In this document: positions 25,349 to 34,895 of the stretch, in pieces
How positions within the stretch are numbered: position 1 is the stretch's first letter
How the letters are laid out: the number at the start of each line of letters is the position of its first letter
Assembly (NCBI GenBank): GCA_032718865.1
Contig: JALUTQ010000003.1
Span: forward strand, 154,001-218,000
DNA length: 64,000 nucleotides
Source: Tilletia caries
Lineage: Eukaryota > Basidiomycota > Exobasidiomycetes > Tilletiales > Tilletiaceae
Direction of reading: 5' to 3'
Program-made: the position numbers and the translations under genes
Notes under the pieces: model-generated
Seen by the model: only the letters and a program-made list of their open reading frames with translations
What the model was told of the DNA's origin: nothing
The model's database searches: none

Positions 25349-27496
25349 ATGGGACTAATCATCGTCCTTCTCCGATGGACCTAGTGAGTAATAACTGCCA
25401 TAAAATTCACTCCAGCTTCCCTAGGAATGACTTGACCTTTGCATCTGTCTGTCTTCCTCTTCGCAGTCTCGTCTTCTCGGTCCGAGCCGCCCACAAGGCC
25501 ATCAACCAATCCGGGTCCAGAAGAAGGCCGGGTGTTCAACCGTCGTCTGCTGCAAACGGACGCCGCCTGCATAATTCGAATTCGAATCCTCGCAGAGGCA
25601 GACCAGCGCGAAGAAAGCAGCAGGATCGGTCTGACGTCTTGCGAACGATACTGACCCGCTTCTTCGTATGGGTGAGCTGAGACCTTTCTCTCGCCTTCCG
25701 GCTCTTTTCCAGACTACATGCTCAACTCTGACTTCAAAATCTGGCAGATCCTCTATCGACGCGCGGAGGGCATTCTCGACGGCATCGGAAAGTGGATTCT
25801 GTTCTACGACACAGTCAAGACTCTCTTCCTTTTCTGGCTTCTGGTCAGCCATGACTTCGTGCGTTGATTTAGGAACGACCCTGAGCTCCATGTGGGTCAC
25901 TCTGACTGACTCGCCTTATCTCCTTTACAGGCTGCCTCACAACTATTCCATACGGTACTGGAACCGATAATCCAGCCGTATGAACCTCTCATCGACTTAG
26001 TAGCCCTGCGCGTCATTCGCGGCTTCCACGCATTTAACTTCCTCTCCCTGCTCTTTGTCACACATCTCTCCCATTTGATTCCCCCCACTCTGAGCAAGGG
26101 AGCGCAAACCGCTTTCGACCGAATAGCCGACTCATTCGCGTGGCTTGAAGCCAAGCTTACAGAGCGACGTTTGCGAGCTGTTTCAGTCCATGACTTGGAC
26201 GATGCGATCGAAGGAGACGCGCCCCGGCGGTCACGATCGGGCTCTCCGCCTCCCTTCCTCATCCCACCATCCCGTGCAGCTCTCCATAGCGCGCACGCAA
26301 CTTTACCAGGCTCATGGCGGCCCCTTCATTCGCCAGAGAAGGCTTCCCGTCCCGGCCTCCCCGACGCATGGGGAGCGTCCACATCTCGAGCGGGTCCCAG
26401 CACTGCGCTCCCAACCCGCCGCATCGTTTCTAACGGAAACGGGTCCATGCCCGCTTCCACATCGGCAAGCAACAGCAGGACAAACGGGTACTCGCACGCA
26501 ACATACTCTGCTCGAGCCCTCTCCAAACTTCGTCAACCTCCGGCAAACGACTTCTCGCCTTCTGTGCCAAGGGTCCGACTCATGCCGGACTGGCCCGATT
26601 CGCCGAACGCGTCCTCGTCCGACCTCACTGCGAGCATCGAGAATGGAGCTCAGCTTGGACGGCCGCCGTCGCCTCCATATCAGCTCGCACGGGCTGCCGG
26701 TCTCGGTTCTCACTCAAGTCAAAGCGGACTGCCCCGGCCGTCAGACGCCACGAGGATAGATTCTTCCTCAGCCAACGCCACACCGCGCAAACGGAAGAAG
26801 CGCGAGTCTCTAGACGAGAAACCGTACGACGAGGATTCGTCAGCGGGAAATGCGAAGGAAAAGGACTCCATTGCATCCAAGTCCAAGCCGAGAACTCCGA
26901 AAAGGGCCGGTAAAGCTAGCGCCTCCACTCGGGTGGCGAAGAGTAACATACCGGTGACAGCAAAAGGAAAGGAACGGCAGAGGCCCTCAGTCAAAGAAGA
27001 AGAGGCCGAAGATCCGGACAGAGCGGAGATGGTCGAGCCGGCCCGAAAGCGGACGAGAACGGTCAAGAAGGAAGCAGCGACTCAAGACGAGATGGAAATC
27101 ATGGAACTCGCACCATCCTACTCAACCCGAACACTCCGAGCTCGGCCCAATCGCGGAAGCTCAAGCAACACACCCAGCATCGCCTCCCCACCTCCTCCCG
27201 AAACCAACGCACGCCCGACGACAAGCACGAGCACGAGCACGAAGACGCCAAGGACGGCGGTAGCTCGGAAGACGAAGGACAAGCCGGCTTCACCTGCCAA
27301 GACGGGCGCTGAGGGGAAGAAGAAGTTGAGCTCGACAAGTGCGGGGACGCGTACGCGGGGATTGAACCGGCCTGATGGTGCGGGTGGGAGTGGTAGTGCG
27401 GCTACGACGGAGGCGAAAGGGTCAGGCTCGTCAGGTGATGGTGTTGTTTCGCGGGCGAATGGGACCGGCACGGTACGGCAGAGTCGACGCACTTGA
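25349..27496 (+). CDS. TB2/DP1/HVA22 (REEP/Yop1-like) ER-membrane protein with long tail
   Basis: Best model: exons 25349-25383, 25467-25671, 25748-25858 and 25931-27496, giving 638 residues. Proteins of this family insert hairpins in the ER membrane and shape tubules. The core reads KWILFYDTVKTLFLFWLL and, after an intron, AASQLFHTVLEPIIQPYEP. It aligns with the second half of the TB2/DP1 motif (W-x-PFYY-x-x-K and a late LY...P...YEP). A hydrophobic N-terminal segment (MGLIIVLLRWTYLVF) would supply the first hairpin. The rest is a basic, Ser/Pro-rich tail with nuclear-localisation-like patches (PRKRKKRE). The acceptor of intron 2 is uncertain: an alternative exon from 25713 reads well but needs another start at 25668. 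Its 3' flank is duplicated by YR element 1. Confidence 0.7.
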
Positions 27497-27528
27497 AGGC
27501 GTTCTACAGTGTGGGATAAGCTTCGTTT

Positions 27529-27734
27529 AAAATACATGGGCATCTCTCAACAGTCCTTTTTCTATTTCTTCCTCTCGTACTCCAAAGTCGTCCACAACTT
27601 CGCAAAAGCATTGGTCCGTTTTTCTGTTCAGATGTCGCACGCACTTTCGTATCCTCGGGCATGAGGCAGTCAGTTGGTAACCAATGACGATATGCAAAAA
27701 GTGCTTCTATAGGTTCATTTTGGAGACAGGGATC
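27529..27734. repeat. 206-bp direct repeat R, left copy
   Basis: Aligns to 33667-33872 at a constant offset of 6138 with a single mismatch (T at 27560 versus C at 33698). It contains the last codons, stop and 3' flank of RMT2 (minus strand). It lies directly against the outer end of repeat A1 of YR element 1. Removing the element plus one copy restores a continuous TB2/DP1-RMT2 convergent junction, so it behaves as a target-site duplication. Confidence 0.93.
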
Positions 27735-28047
27735 GTCGTGTGGCGCAGCCTCACTTGGCCTTTGGAGTCGTCCAAGAGGAGAGCATGCGAAGGAGACCGG
27801 GGGGGCTGCCGATGCTTTGTGCCACGCTCTCTACCTTTGACTGACACCCTTTGTTTTCCTTTGTGCAACCACTCTTCGGACCTCAGCCCGAGCAGCTCGA
27901 AAGCTGCCTTTGTCAAAGGGTCAGCAACAAAGCTATATATACGGCCATCCTCATCCACTTTCCTTCCTGGCAGCCCCCACATCACTCTCATCTGCTTCGC
28001 CTGCTCTCTTCCCTGATTCCTCTCTTTGCTCTCAGAATCTTTTTGAT
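27733..28047 (+). repeat. Element 1 repeat A1
   Basis: 315 bp matching A2 at offset 5280. It ends TTTTTGAT before diverging. It contains a TATATATA box near 27934-27941, about 200 bp before the gag ATG. Confidence 0.92.
27934..27941 (+). promoter_or_regulatory. TATA box in A1 driving gag
   Basis: TATATATA within repeat A1 on the coding strand, at a suitable distance upstream of the gag ATG at 28135. The same box is repeated in A2. Confidence 0.55.
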
Positions 28048-28134
28048 AAAGATTTCCGTCTTCCAGCTTCCTTGCTCATTAAGTCATTACTCTTCGTTTG
28101 CCCAACATTACCCTCCTTATCCCTTCTTCCCAAC

Positions 28135-29346
28135 ATGTCCGCCAACAATGCCGAAGATCCTCCCGCTCTCGCGGCTTCTTTGCGTTGGCTCGAACGCCTT
28201 CCCGATGCTCAGCGGCCCCTCGTCGAGCAGGCCATTCGTGCGCAGTTCGATGCGGATCAGCAGGCCTCTCAAGCTGCTGCCGCTCAAGAGGCCGAGGAAG
28301 AGGCCAATCGTCTCGACCTCGAGCGCCAGGAAATCGAAGCAGACGAGATTCGTCGCGCTGCTGCTGCCAAAGAACAAGAGGCACAGCTGGCTGCGGCCAA
28401 AAATCTCATCGATCTTGCCAAGGCACACGATCTTCCCTCCGAGGGCAAAGGCAAGGGCCGACAGGTCATTCAAGACGATGCAATGTCCAACGACCTCGAC
28501 ATTCTTGTGGCGACCCCCTCTCAAAAAATTCGCGACAGGATTCGTGCATGCGAGTATATCGACCTCTGGCATCTCACTGCGGAGGGGATGGCAGCTGCCA
28601 CCAAGTCGAAGATTTCCGGGGACACCAGTTTCGAGCTGGGGTCGGACGGTACGTTCAAGATCAAGGACTCGGTAACCGGCTTCCGACCGGATCAAGACCT
28701 CTCCATGCCCTCTTGGGTCACGGCCAATGGTCACTATGTGCGGTTGATGCAAGACGAAGGGGTGCCGGAGAACATCATTCAGTCAATGATTCGGCTCAAT
28801 CACTTGCTCACGAACCATCCGGACTTCGAGCGCCACGGTCAAGCAATTCGGATGTGGCACCAGCATCAACGCCGTCAGTGGGTGATCAGTGGTCACCTAA
28901 ACACCGATGGTGTCCGCTTCAACCTCGGCAAACCCAATCAAAATCACTACGACGCCATTCGGTTGCGACTGCTGGAGGAGCGCGCGGAGCGTCGGCTGGC
29001 TCCGGTCAAACGTACGTCCTCCGACGATCACGCTCCCAGTGCAGACGGGGGCGGGTCTCGCCCCAAGGTCGCCCGCGTCGAGCGCACTCCGTTTCGGTGT
29101 TTCGTCTGCTTCTCAAGCGCAGCCGGTCATCCATTCACGACATGCGCTGCGAAAGAGAGGGTCGACGGCAAGCATCAACATGTCACCCGCGGCGCGTCGG
29201 GACGACCAGTCTTCGCCGACTCGCTCAAGCCGATCTGCATCAACTATCAGATCAAAGGGTGCACAGGCACCTGCCGCACCGGCGGAGTTCATCGATGTGC
29301 CAACTGCGGCATTGGCGGGCATGGAGCCTCGTCCTGCTCTGCCTGA
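28135..29346 (+). CDS. Element 1 Gag with zinc knuckles
   Basis: A 403-residue intact frame from the ATG at 28135. The N-terminus is a highly charged, Ala/Glu/Gln-rich coiled-coil-like region (EAEEEANRLDLERQEIE). The middle contains a conserved-looking YIDLWHLTAEGM segment; element 3 Gag has the related PLWHFTQEGI. The C-terminus carries CFVCFSSAAGHPFTTC and, later, CANCGIGGHGASSC, a double zinc-binding module typical of basidiomycete YR-element Gags. The end overlaps the RT frame. Confidence 0.88.
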   Translation: MSANNAEDPPALAASLRWLERLPDAQRPLVEQAIRAQFDADQQASQAAAAQEAEEEANRLDLERQEIEADEIRRAAAAKEQEAQLAAAKNLIDLAKAHDLPSEGKGKGRQVIQDDAMSNDLDILVATPSQKIRDRIRACEYIDLWHLTAEGMAAATKSKISGDTSFELGSDGTFKIKDSVTGFRPDQDLSMPSWVTANGHYVRLMQDEGVPENIIQSMIRLNHLLTNHPDFERHGQAIRMWHQHQRRQWVISGHLNTDGVRFNLGKPNQNHYDAIRLRLLEERAERRLAPVKRTSSDDHAPSADGGGSRPKVARVERTPFRCFVCFSSAAGHPFTTCAAKERVDGKHQHVTRGASGRPVFADSLKPICINYQIKGCTGTCRTGGVHRCANCGIGGHGASSCSA

Positions 29347-31463
29347 GCCTGTTGCTGTCGATCATCATCTCACTCTGGGTTCCATTGGCTGGTCCAAGCG
29401 AACACCATTGGATGCTGTCCACTTCGAAGCCGAGCTTCGGCGTCATGGACTACTGTCTCGCTATCCTTCTCTTTGTTCCGATCTTGCCGATGGCTTCCGC
29501 ATTGGCATCCCCACCATTTCATCTACCACCACCTTCTCCAATCACGGCAGCGCTCGCTCTCATCCACACGTTCTTTCTGCGGCAATCGCTCGGGAACTGG
29601 ACGCTGGTCGGTATCAAGGCCCATTCAGCGCTGCCCAACTCCAGCTGCTGCTCGGTCCTTTCCAAACCAGTCCTTTGGGGCTGGTCCCGAAGGGTTCTGA
29701 TGATTGGCGAGTCATTCAGGATTTCTCCTGGCCGCGAGACGGCAACAGCATCAATTCTCATCTCAGCAGCAACGATTGGCCCACCACTTGGGGTGCCAGC
29801 CGCGATGTTGTTCACACTGTGAGTAATTCTCGTTTCTTCCTTCTGAGGCTGGACCTCCTCCTCCCACCAGACTTTGGGCGCCTCTGCGCTGTGCGCTGCG
29901 CGTGCGCGCGCGCTCAATGAGGCTCGGGGCTGCTTGTTTCGGCATGGCAGCTCCGTTTTTTTCTTCAGCATCAGCTCATCGCAATCCTTGCTCGCGCAAA
30001 TGGATTGTTGTTGCCTTGCGCATTGCCTCACCTGCCTTGTGCGGTGAGCGCTCTTCCCTTCTCTTGCTGCTTCCATCTCGTCTGAGTCTGCCATGGCACT
30101 CACTGACATCGTCTCTCTATGCTTCAATTTGTCGCTCTTTGCATATTCAGCTTTTGTCTCTCCCTGTCTCTGCACAAGGTGCAGTCCGGGACGTCGCCAA
30201 CGCGTTTCGTCTGGTCCCGCTGCACCCCTCGCAGTGGCCTGGCATTGTTGTTCGTGGTCTCGATGATCGCTTCTACATCGATCAATTCCTCGGCTTTGGT
30301 CTGGCGCCCGCCACCGGAGTATGGGGTCGGGTGGCAGATGCACTCGCCGACATCCTTCGCGCACACGGTATCGGACCCATCCTTAAATGGGTCGACGATT
30401 TTTCTGTTTCTGTCCGTGCCCCTTCAAGACCTTCCCTTGGTCAATCAACTTCGACGTCAAGCCGCCGAATCCATTGTGGAGCGGCGGACACGGGGTGGCG
30501 TCGCTTACTTCGCCGATGGCGAAGGAAAAGAACATGTGGAGGACTACCACTTCCCTCTTCAAAACCTCTCCGCGCTTCGACCCACCGAGCTCGTCACCTC
30601 CCTGTCAACGATCTCTGCGATATCAGACCCGCTCGGCATTCCTTGGAAGTCTGAGAAAGATGTGGACTTCTGCTCGGCTCCCGTCTACATCGGGTTTACC
30701 TGGTACATCGCCGAGCGTTGCGTTGCGCTGCCGGACAGCAAACGCCTCAAATACCTCGCAGCTCTTGCTGATTGGGGTCAGCAGCCACGGCAGAACCTGC
30801 GCGCTGCTCAAAAGCTATTCGGGCGGCTTCAGCACGCCAGCTTCGTCGTTCAACAGGGGCGCAAGCGTTTGGGCTATCTTCGGCGGTTTGTGGCTTCTTT
30901 GTCGCATCTGTCTCCTCACCAACGTCACCGACCTGGAAAACAGGTTGCGAAAGACATGGCGTGGTGGACGTCGGCGCTTTCTCGTCCCGACTTGCGCCGT
31001 AGCTTTGCGAAAGACGATGTTTTCGACAAACGTTTTTGTCGCCTGCGATGCTTCCACCACCCACGGCATTGGCGTGGTTGTCGACGGCGCCGAACTGTTC
31101 ATCCCGGTACGTCCAGGCTGGAAGAGCCAGGGTCGCGACATTGCCTGGCTCGAAGCCATTGCTCTCGAAGTCACGGTACAACTGCTCGTCGACCAAGGCC
31201 TGGCAGACTGCAGGCTGCGCGTTCTCACAGACAACTCTTCCGTCTTCTTCTCGGAGCGCTCAGGTCACAATAGGAACGCGTCCGTCATGGAGGCACTCGC
31301 GCATATCCGTGATCTCGAAGCGGCATACAACATTGAAGTGGTACCCGTCCTGGTTCCCAGCGCGTCAAACCCTGCCGATGGACCCTCTCGAGGTTGTTGC
31401 ACCTCACCTGCGCAACTTCGTCGTCCAAGTCTCCATCCCGCAATACGGCCGTTCTTTGGATGA
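29321..31463 (+). pseudogene. Element 1 reverse transcriptase-RNase H, intron and frameshifts
   Basis: The frame begins at an ATG (29321) overlapping the gag end. It shows FQTSPLGLVPKG and WRVIQDFSWPRDG, and then reaches a GTGAGT donor at 29819. After ~360 bp without homology the RT resumes near 30179 with RDVANAFRLVPLHPSQ, FGLAPATGVWG and the catalytic KWVDDFSV. The phases of the two parts do not join perfectly. Further frame breaks lie near 30415 and between about 30990 and 31020. The last part is RNase H (ACDASTTHGIGV, LTDNSSVFF, ASNPADGPSRG). Element 3 has an intron-like gap at the same position, which supports a real intron. As read, the protein cannot be made in one piece. Confidence 0.82.
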
Positions 31464-32837
31464 TCGTACTTGGGATGCGCTGCAGCCAATACTGTCAAGC
31501 ACGTTTGCCTCCACATCAACTTCGCGTGCCACATCCTTCGCACCAGCATCGGCTCCACGTCCTCCCCTTCCTCCACCACCAGCACGTCCACCCACCACGC
31601 CCCCCGCGTCAGCCTCTGCTGCTACGCGCACAACGTCAAAGCGCCGTCTGCCTGTAGCAGCAGCCGGATATCTCGAGGTCCCAGCAGCACTACGTCTCCT
31701 GGACTGGGTTCCTCCGGGCTCATCACTTCTCTCAGCTCGGGACCCACAGCAACGACGACGGGTCCTCGCCGCTGCCTGGGCGGAGTCCACGCTAGCCACG
31801 TATGGAACTGGTCTCCTGCGCTGGCTGCTCTGGTGTGAACAGCACGCTCTTCCTGCTTCCGCTCGCTTCCCCGCCCATGTCGGTGACGTTGTGGACTTCA
31901 TTGAGTCCGTTGCGGGTCATTTCTCCGGCGGCAGCATCAGAAACTGGGTTTCGGGTCTACGCGCGTGGCACGCCATTCATGGCTCCGCGCTAGACACAGT
32001 TCACCTCCGCATCGTCACTGCCCTTCGTGGTGCCGACCGTCTCACACCCGAGTCCTCAAAGAAGCCCCCCCCGAGCACCATTTCGCCTTCACCACCTCTG
32101 GGCGATCCGGCGCCATGTTCAACCCGACAGTCCGCTTGACTCTGCTGTCTGGGCGTGCATACTGGTTGCGTTCTGGGGACTGGCCCGACTTGGTGAACTT
32201 CTGGTCAAAAATGGGAAATCCTTCAATAAGAGGTGGAACCCCCCGAGCGCGAAGTTTGCATGGGAGACCGCTGCGCGTACCAACCCTCCTGTGATCGCCG
32301 GCGTTATTTCGCTGCCATGGACCAAGACACAGGCGAACGGAGAGAAGCTTGTCCTTGCTCCGCAGACCCAAGGTCCCTGTCCCGTCCAAGCGCTTCAGCA
32401 CCATCTGCACATCAACAAACCGCCTGCTGCCTCTCATCTATTCGGGTACTACCAAGGCAAGAAGTTTGTCTCCCTGACTCGCTCCGTTTTTCCAGCATCG
32501 GCTCTCGGAGCTGCTTGCTGCTGCGGGTATCGCCGCCGCCACACTGCAAGGCCACAGTCTGCGCATCGGAGGATGCACAGAGCTGCTCCTTCGTGGAACG
32601 CCAATTGACACAGTCCGCCTTCATGGACGATGGACGAGCGAAGCATGGCGGCTATATTTGCGAAATCACGTCGAGCTGCTTGCTCCTGCACTCATGGACG
32701 CGCGCCCCGCAGTTGCCGTTGCTCTGGTTCATGCCACTCAACCCCCGCCGCCGGCATATGAAGCAAATGAGACGTCAACAAAAATCTCATCTTCCTCGAT
32801 GGCGACCCTCGGTGCACATGCCTCGTCCTGCGTGTAA
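31378..32837 (+). pseudogene. Element 1 tyrosine recombinase, frameshifted
   Basis: The frame starts with an ATG overlapping RNase H. A Pro-rich lead is followed by a SAM-like N-terminal domain (ESTLATYGTGLLRWLLWCE). The catalytic domain shows the first arginine in GLARLGELL, then GHSLRIGG (the HxxR box), and the nucleophile tyrosine in WRLYLRNH. Three frame breaks interrupt it: a C-run near 32067, another near 32125 and a T-run near 32488. Two sit at homopolymers, so either decay or indel errors in the sequence could be responsible. YR enzymes replace the integrase in this retroelement order. Confidence 0.85.
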
Positions 32838-32892
32838 ACGCATCTGGCGCGTTCTCCTCTGGCGACTCGCTCGCTAGCACCTTCGGCGCGCT

Positions 32893-33012
32893 TGGGCTCT
32901 GCTGCGTTTTACACGTTGACGTGAGTAGGAACTCGCATCCAGTCGCAATTGATTTGCGGCCCCAGGCATTTCTTCCCTTTTCCTTCTTGCTCTGACGATC
33001 AGACGACAAAGG
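32893..33012 (+). repeat. Element 1 repeat B1
   Basis: 120 bp matching B2 (33547-33666) with one mismatch. It directly abuts A2. Confidence 0.92.
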
Positions 33013-33327
33013 TCGTCGTGTGGCGCAGCCTCACTTGGCCTTTGGAGTCGTCCAAGAGGAGAGCATGCGAAGGAGACCGGGGGGGCTGCCGATGCTTTGT
33101 GCCACGCTCTCTACCTTTGACTGACACCCTTTGTTTTCCTTTGTGCAACCACTCTTCGGACCTCAGCCCGAGCAGCTCGAAAGCTGCCTTTGTCAAAGGG
33201 TCAGCAACAAAGCTATATATACGGCCATCCTCATCCACTTTCCTTCCTGGCAGCCCCCACATCACTCTCATCTGCTTCGCCTGCTCTCTTCCCTGATTCC
33301 TCTCTTTGCTCTCAGAATCTTTTTGAT
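33013..33327 (+). repeat. Element 1 repeat A2
   Basis: 315 bp that look identical to A1. It is joined head-on to B1 and is followed by a 219-bp unique spacer (33328-33546). Confidence 0.92.
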
Positions 33328-33546
33328 CCCACCCTTCCCTCCCTCAAGGTTTCGTCTTCTGCTCCAAGCTCCGACCTCGCTCGCCTTTCTTCTCGAATCT
33401 CACTCGCCAGTCGCCACCGACCAGGAGCGGGCTCCTGTTCCTTTTTCTTCTCCCGGCTTTGGTTTCCATTATCCTCATTCCCTATTCCCTAGTTCCGGTT
33501 TTCTTTCTGTCTCTTGTCTTGTACTCCTGTTATCGATGCTATGTTC

Positions 33547-33666
33547 TGGGCTCTGCTGCGTTTTACACGTTGACGTGAGTAGGAACTCGCATCCAGTCGC
33601 AATTGATTTGCGGCCCCAGGCATCTCTTCCCTTTTCCTTCTTGCTCTGACGATCAGACGACAAAGG
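33547..33666 (+). repeat. Element 1 repeat B2
   Basis: 120 bp matching B1. Its right end is the element's right terminus, next to repeat R. Confidence 0.92.
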
Positions 33667-33872
33667 AAAATACATGGGCATCTCTCAACAGTCCTTTCTC
33701 TATTTCTTCCTCTCGTACTCCAAAGTCGTCCACAACTTCGCAAAAGCATTGGTCCGTTTTTCTGTTCAGATGTCGCACGCACTTTCGTATCCTCGGGCAT
33801 GAGGCAGTCAGTTGGTAACCAATGACGATATGCAAAAAGTGCTTCTATAGGTTCATTTTGGAGACAGGGATC
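33667..33872. repeat. 206-bp direct repeat R, right copy
   Basis: Partner of 27529-27734. This copy still joins RMT2, whose stop codon at 33845-33847 lies within it. Its left edge touches the end of repeat B2 of the element. Confidence 0.93.
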
Positions 33873-34570
33873 AGAAATCTAGGCAAGCTCCAGTACTCGC
33901 GTCGGATGCCCCTCCAGACTTCCTCGGTCAGTTGTGGGTGTACGGCGTGCCATTGGGTGGAGAGGCCGATGGATTGCAGGTCGAGCTCGGAGAGCCGGGT
34001 GTAGACATCGTAGAGGAAGTCGTTTGTCCCTGCCAGGCCGTGGACTGTGTGAAGGAGGACCGCGAGTTGGAGCAAGGGGATGGATGGTGAGTCAATTATG
34101 GAAGCGGAAACCAGATCAGGGAAAGGAAAGGAAGGAGAAGATACTCACAGAAGGAGAAGCGTGCGTCCGGTCCATTTAACAGTGCGGGCACCTCATCGAA
34201 AAACTTCTTCAAATCTGAAAGCGGAGAGATCGAAAATCGGTCAGCAAGGGTTGAATCCATGACAGCGATGACCATCGACATCAGACTCACCCTTGTAGTC
34301 CTGACTGTACGTGTCGAAATAGACGACATCAAAGCTCCCCAAGTCAGGATCCAACAAGGCCTCCTCCCACCTCTTCTCCACAATCTCGACCCCTTCCCGA
34401 TCCGCCCATCCCTTCTGACGAAGATAGGCAAGCGCGTCCGGGTGAGGCTCGACAATGACGTGCCGTCCGGGCCGGTAGGATTGGAAGCAGGTGTCGACGA
34501 TGCCGAGGCCGAAGCCGATGTTACGCACGCTGAAGCCGGGCGCGAGGTCGGCGCAGAGGAGGTGGGCGGT

Positions 34571-34575
34571 ACGGT
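34571..34575. repeat. gypsy target-site duplication, left copy
   Basis: ACGGT; the partner is 40959-40963. It corresponds to an Asp-Arg position in RMT2. Confidence 0.9.
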
Positions 34576-34895
34576 TGTGATGAGCTGTGAAGCGTCAATC
34601 ACGAGCTGAACCAGAACCGCGAACGAAGAACGAAAAGGAGTCAAGGAGAGTCTGAGAGAGAGGAGATGCTGTGTGTGTACTTGATATTCTGAGGGGCTTC
34701 AGAGGGGAATGAGCGTGGGTCGTTCCCCTCTTATATACACTGAGGGAAATGAGAAGAAGGGAACGCAACTACCGTGTAATGACAGTGAAGGAGCGACGTA
34801 CGGATATACGTCGCGACCGAGTCTGGAACATCGAATCGAACTCCGAATCAGGAAATGAACGTAACCAATGCAGGGCCCTCAGGCAGCTCCTTACA
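34576..34895 (-). repeat. gypsy 3' LTR
   Basis: 320 bp with canonical TG...CA termini; the outer edge is set by ACGGT. The pol stop lies inside it (34891). Confidence 0.93.

Larger units (their letters stand above)
27733..33666 (+). mobile_element. YR retrotransposon, element 1 (Ngaro/DIRS-like)
   Basis: A 5.9-kb element with gag, reverse transcriptase-RNase H and tyrosine recombinase in that order on the plus strand. It has no LTRs; instead it shows split direct repeats A1 (27733-28047), B1 (32893-33012), A2 (33013-33327) and B2 (33547-33666). That A1-ORFs-B1A2-B2 layout is the hallmark of Ngaro-type YR elements, which integrate from a circular DNA intermediate. A 219-bp unique spacer separates A2 from B2 here. 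Repeats are almost identical (A looks perfect, B 119/120), implying recent transposition, although RT and YR contain frameshifts. It sits between TB2/DP1 and RMT2 and is flanked by the 206-bp R duplication. Confidence 0.9.

Noticed and set aside
29519..30364. 281-codon minus-strand frame in element 1
   Set aside because: Antisense to the RT gene and its intron; no retroelement or host motif.
27529..33872. 206-bp R repeats as LTRs of element 1
   Set aside because: R contains RMT2 coding sequence and its stop codon, lacks terminal motifs, and is continuous with host genes on the outer sides. The element's own repeats are A and B inside.
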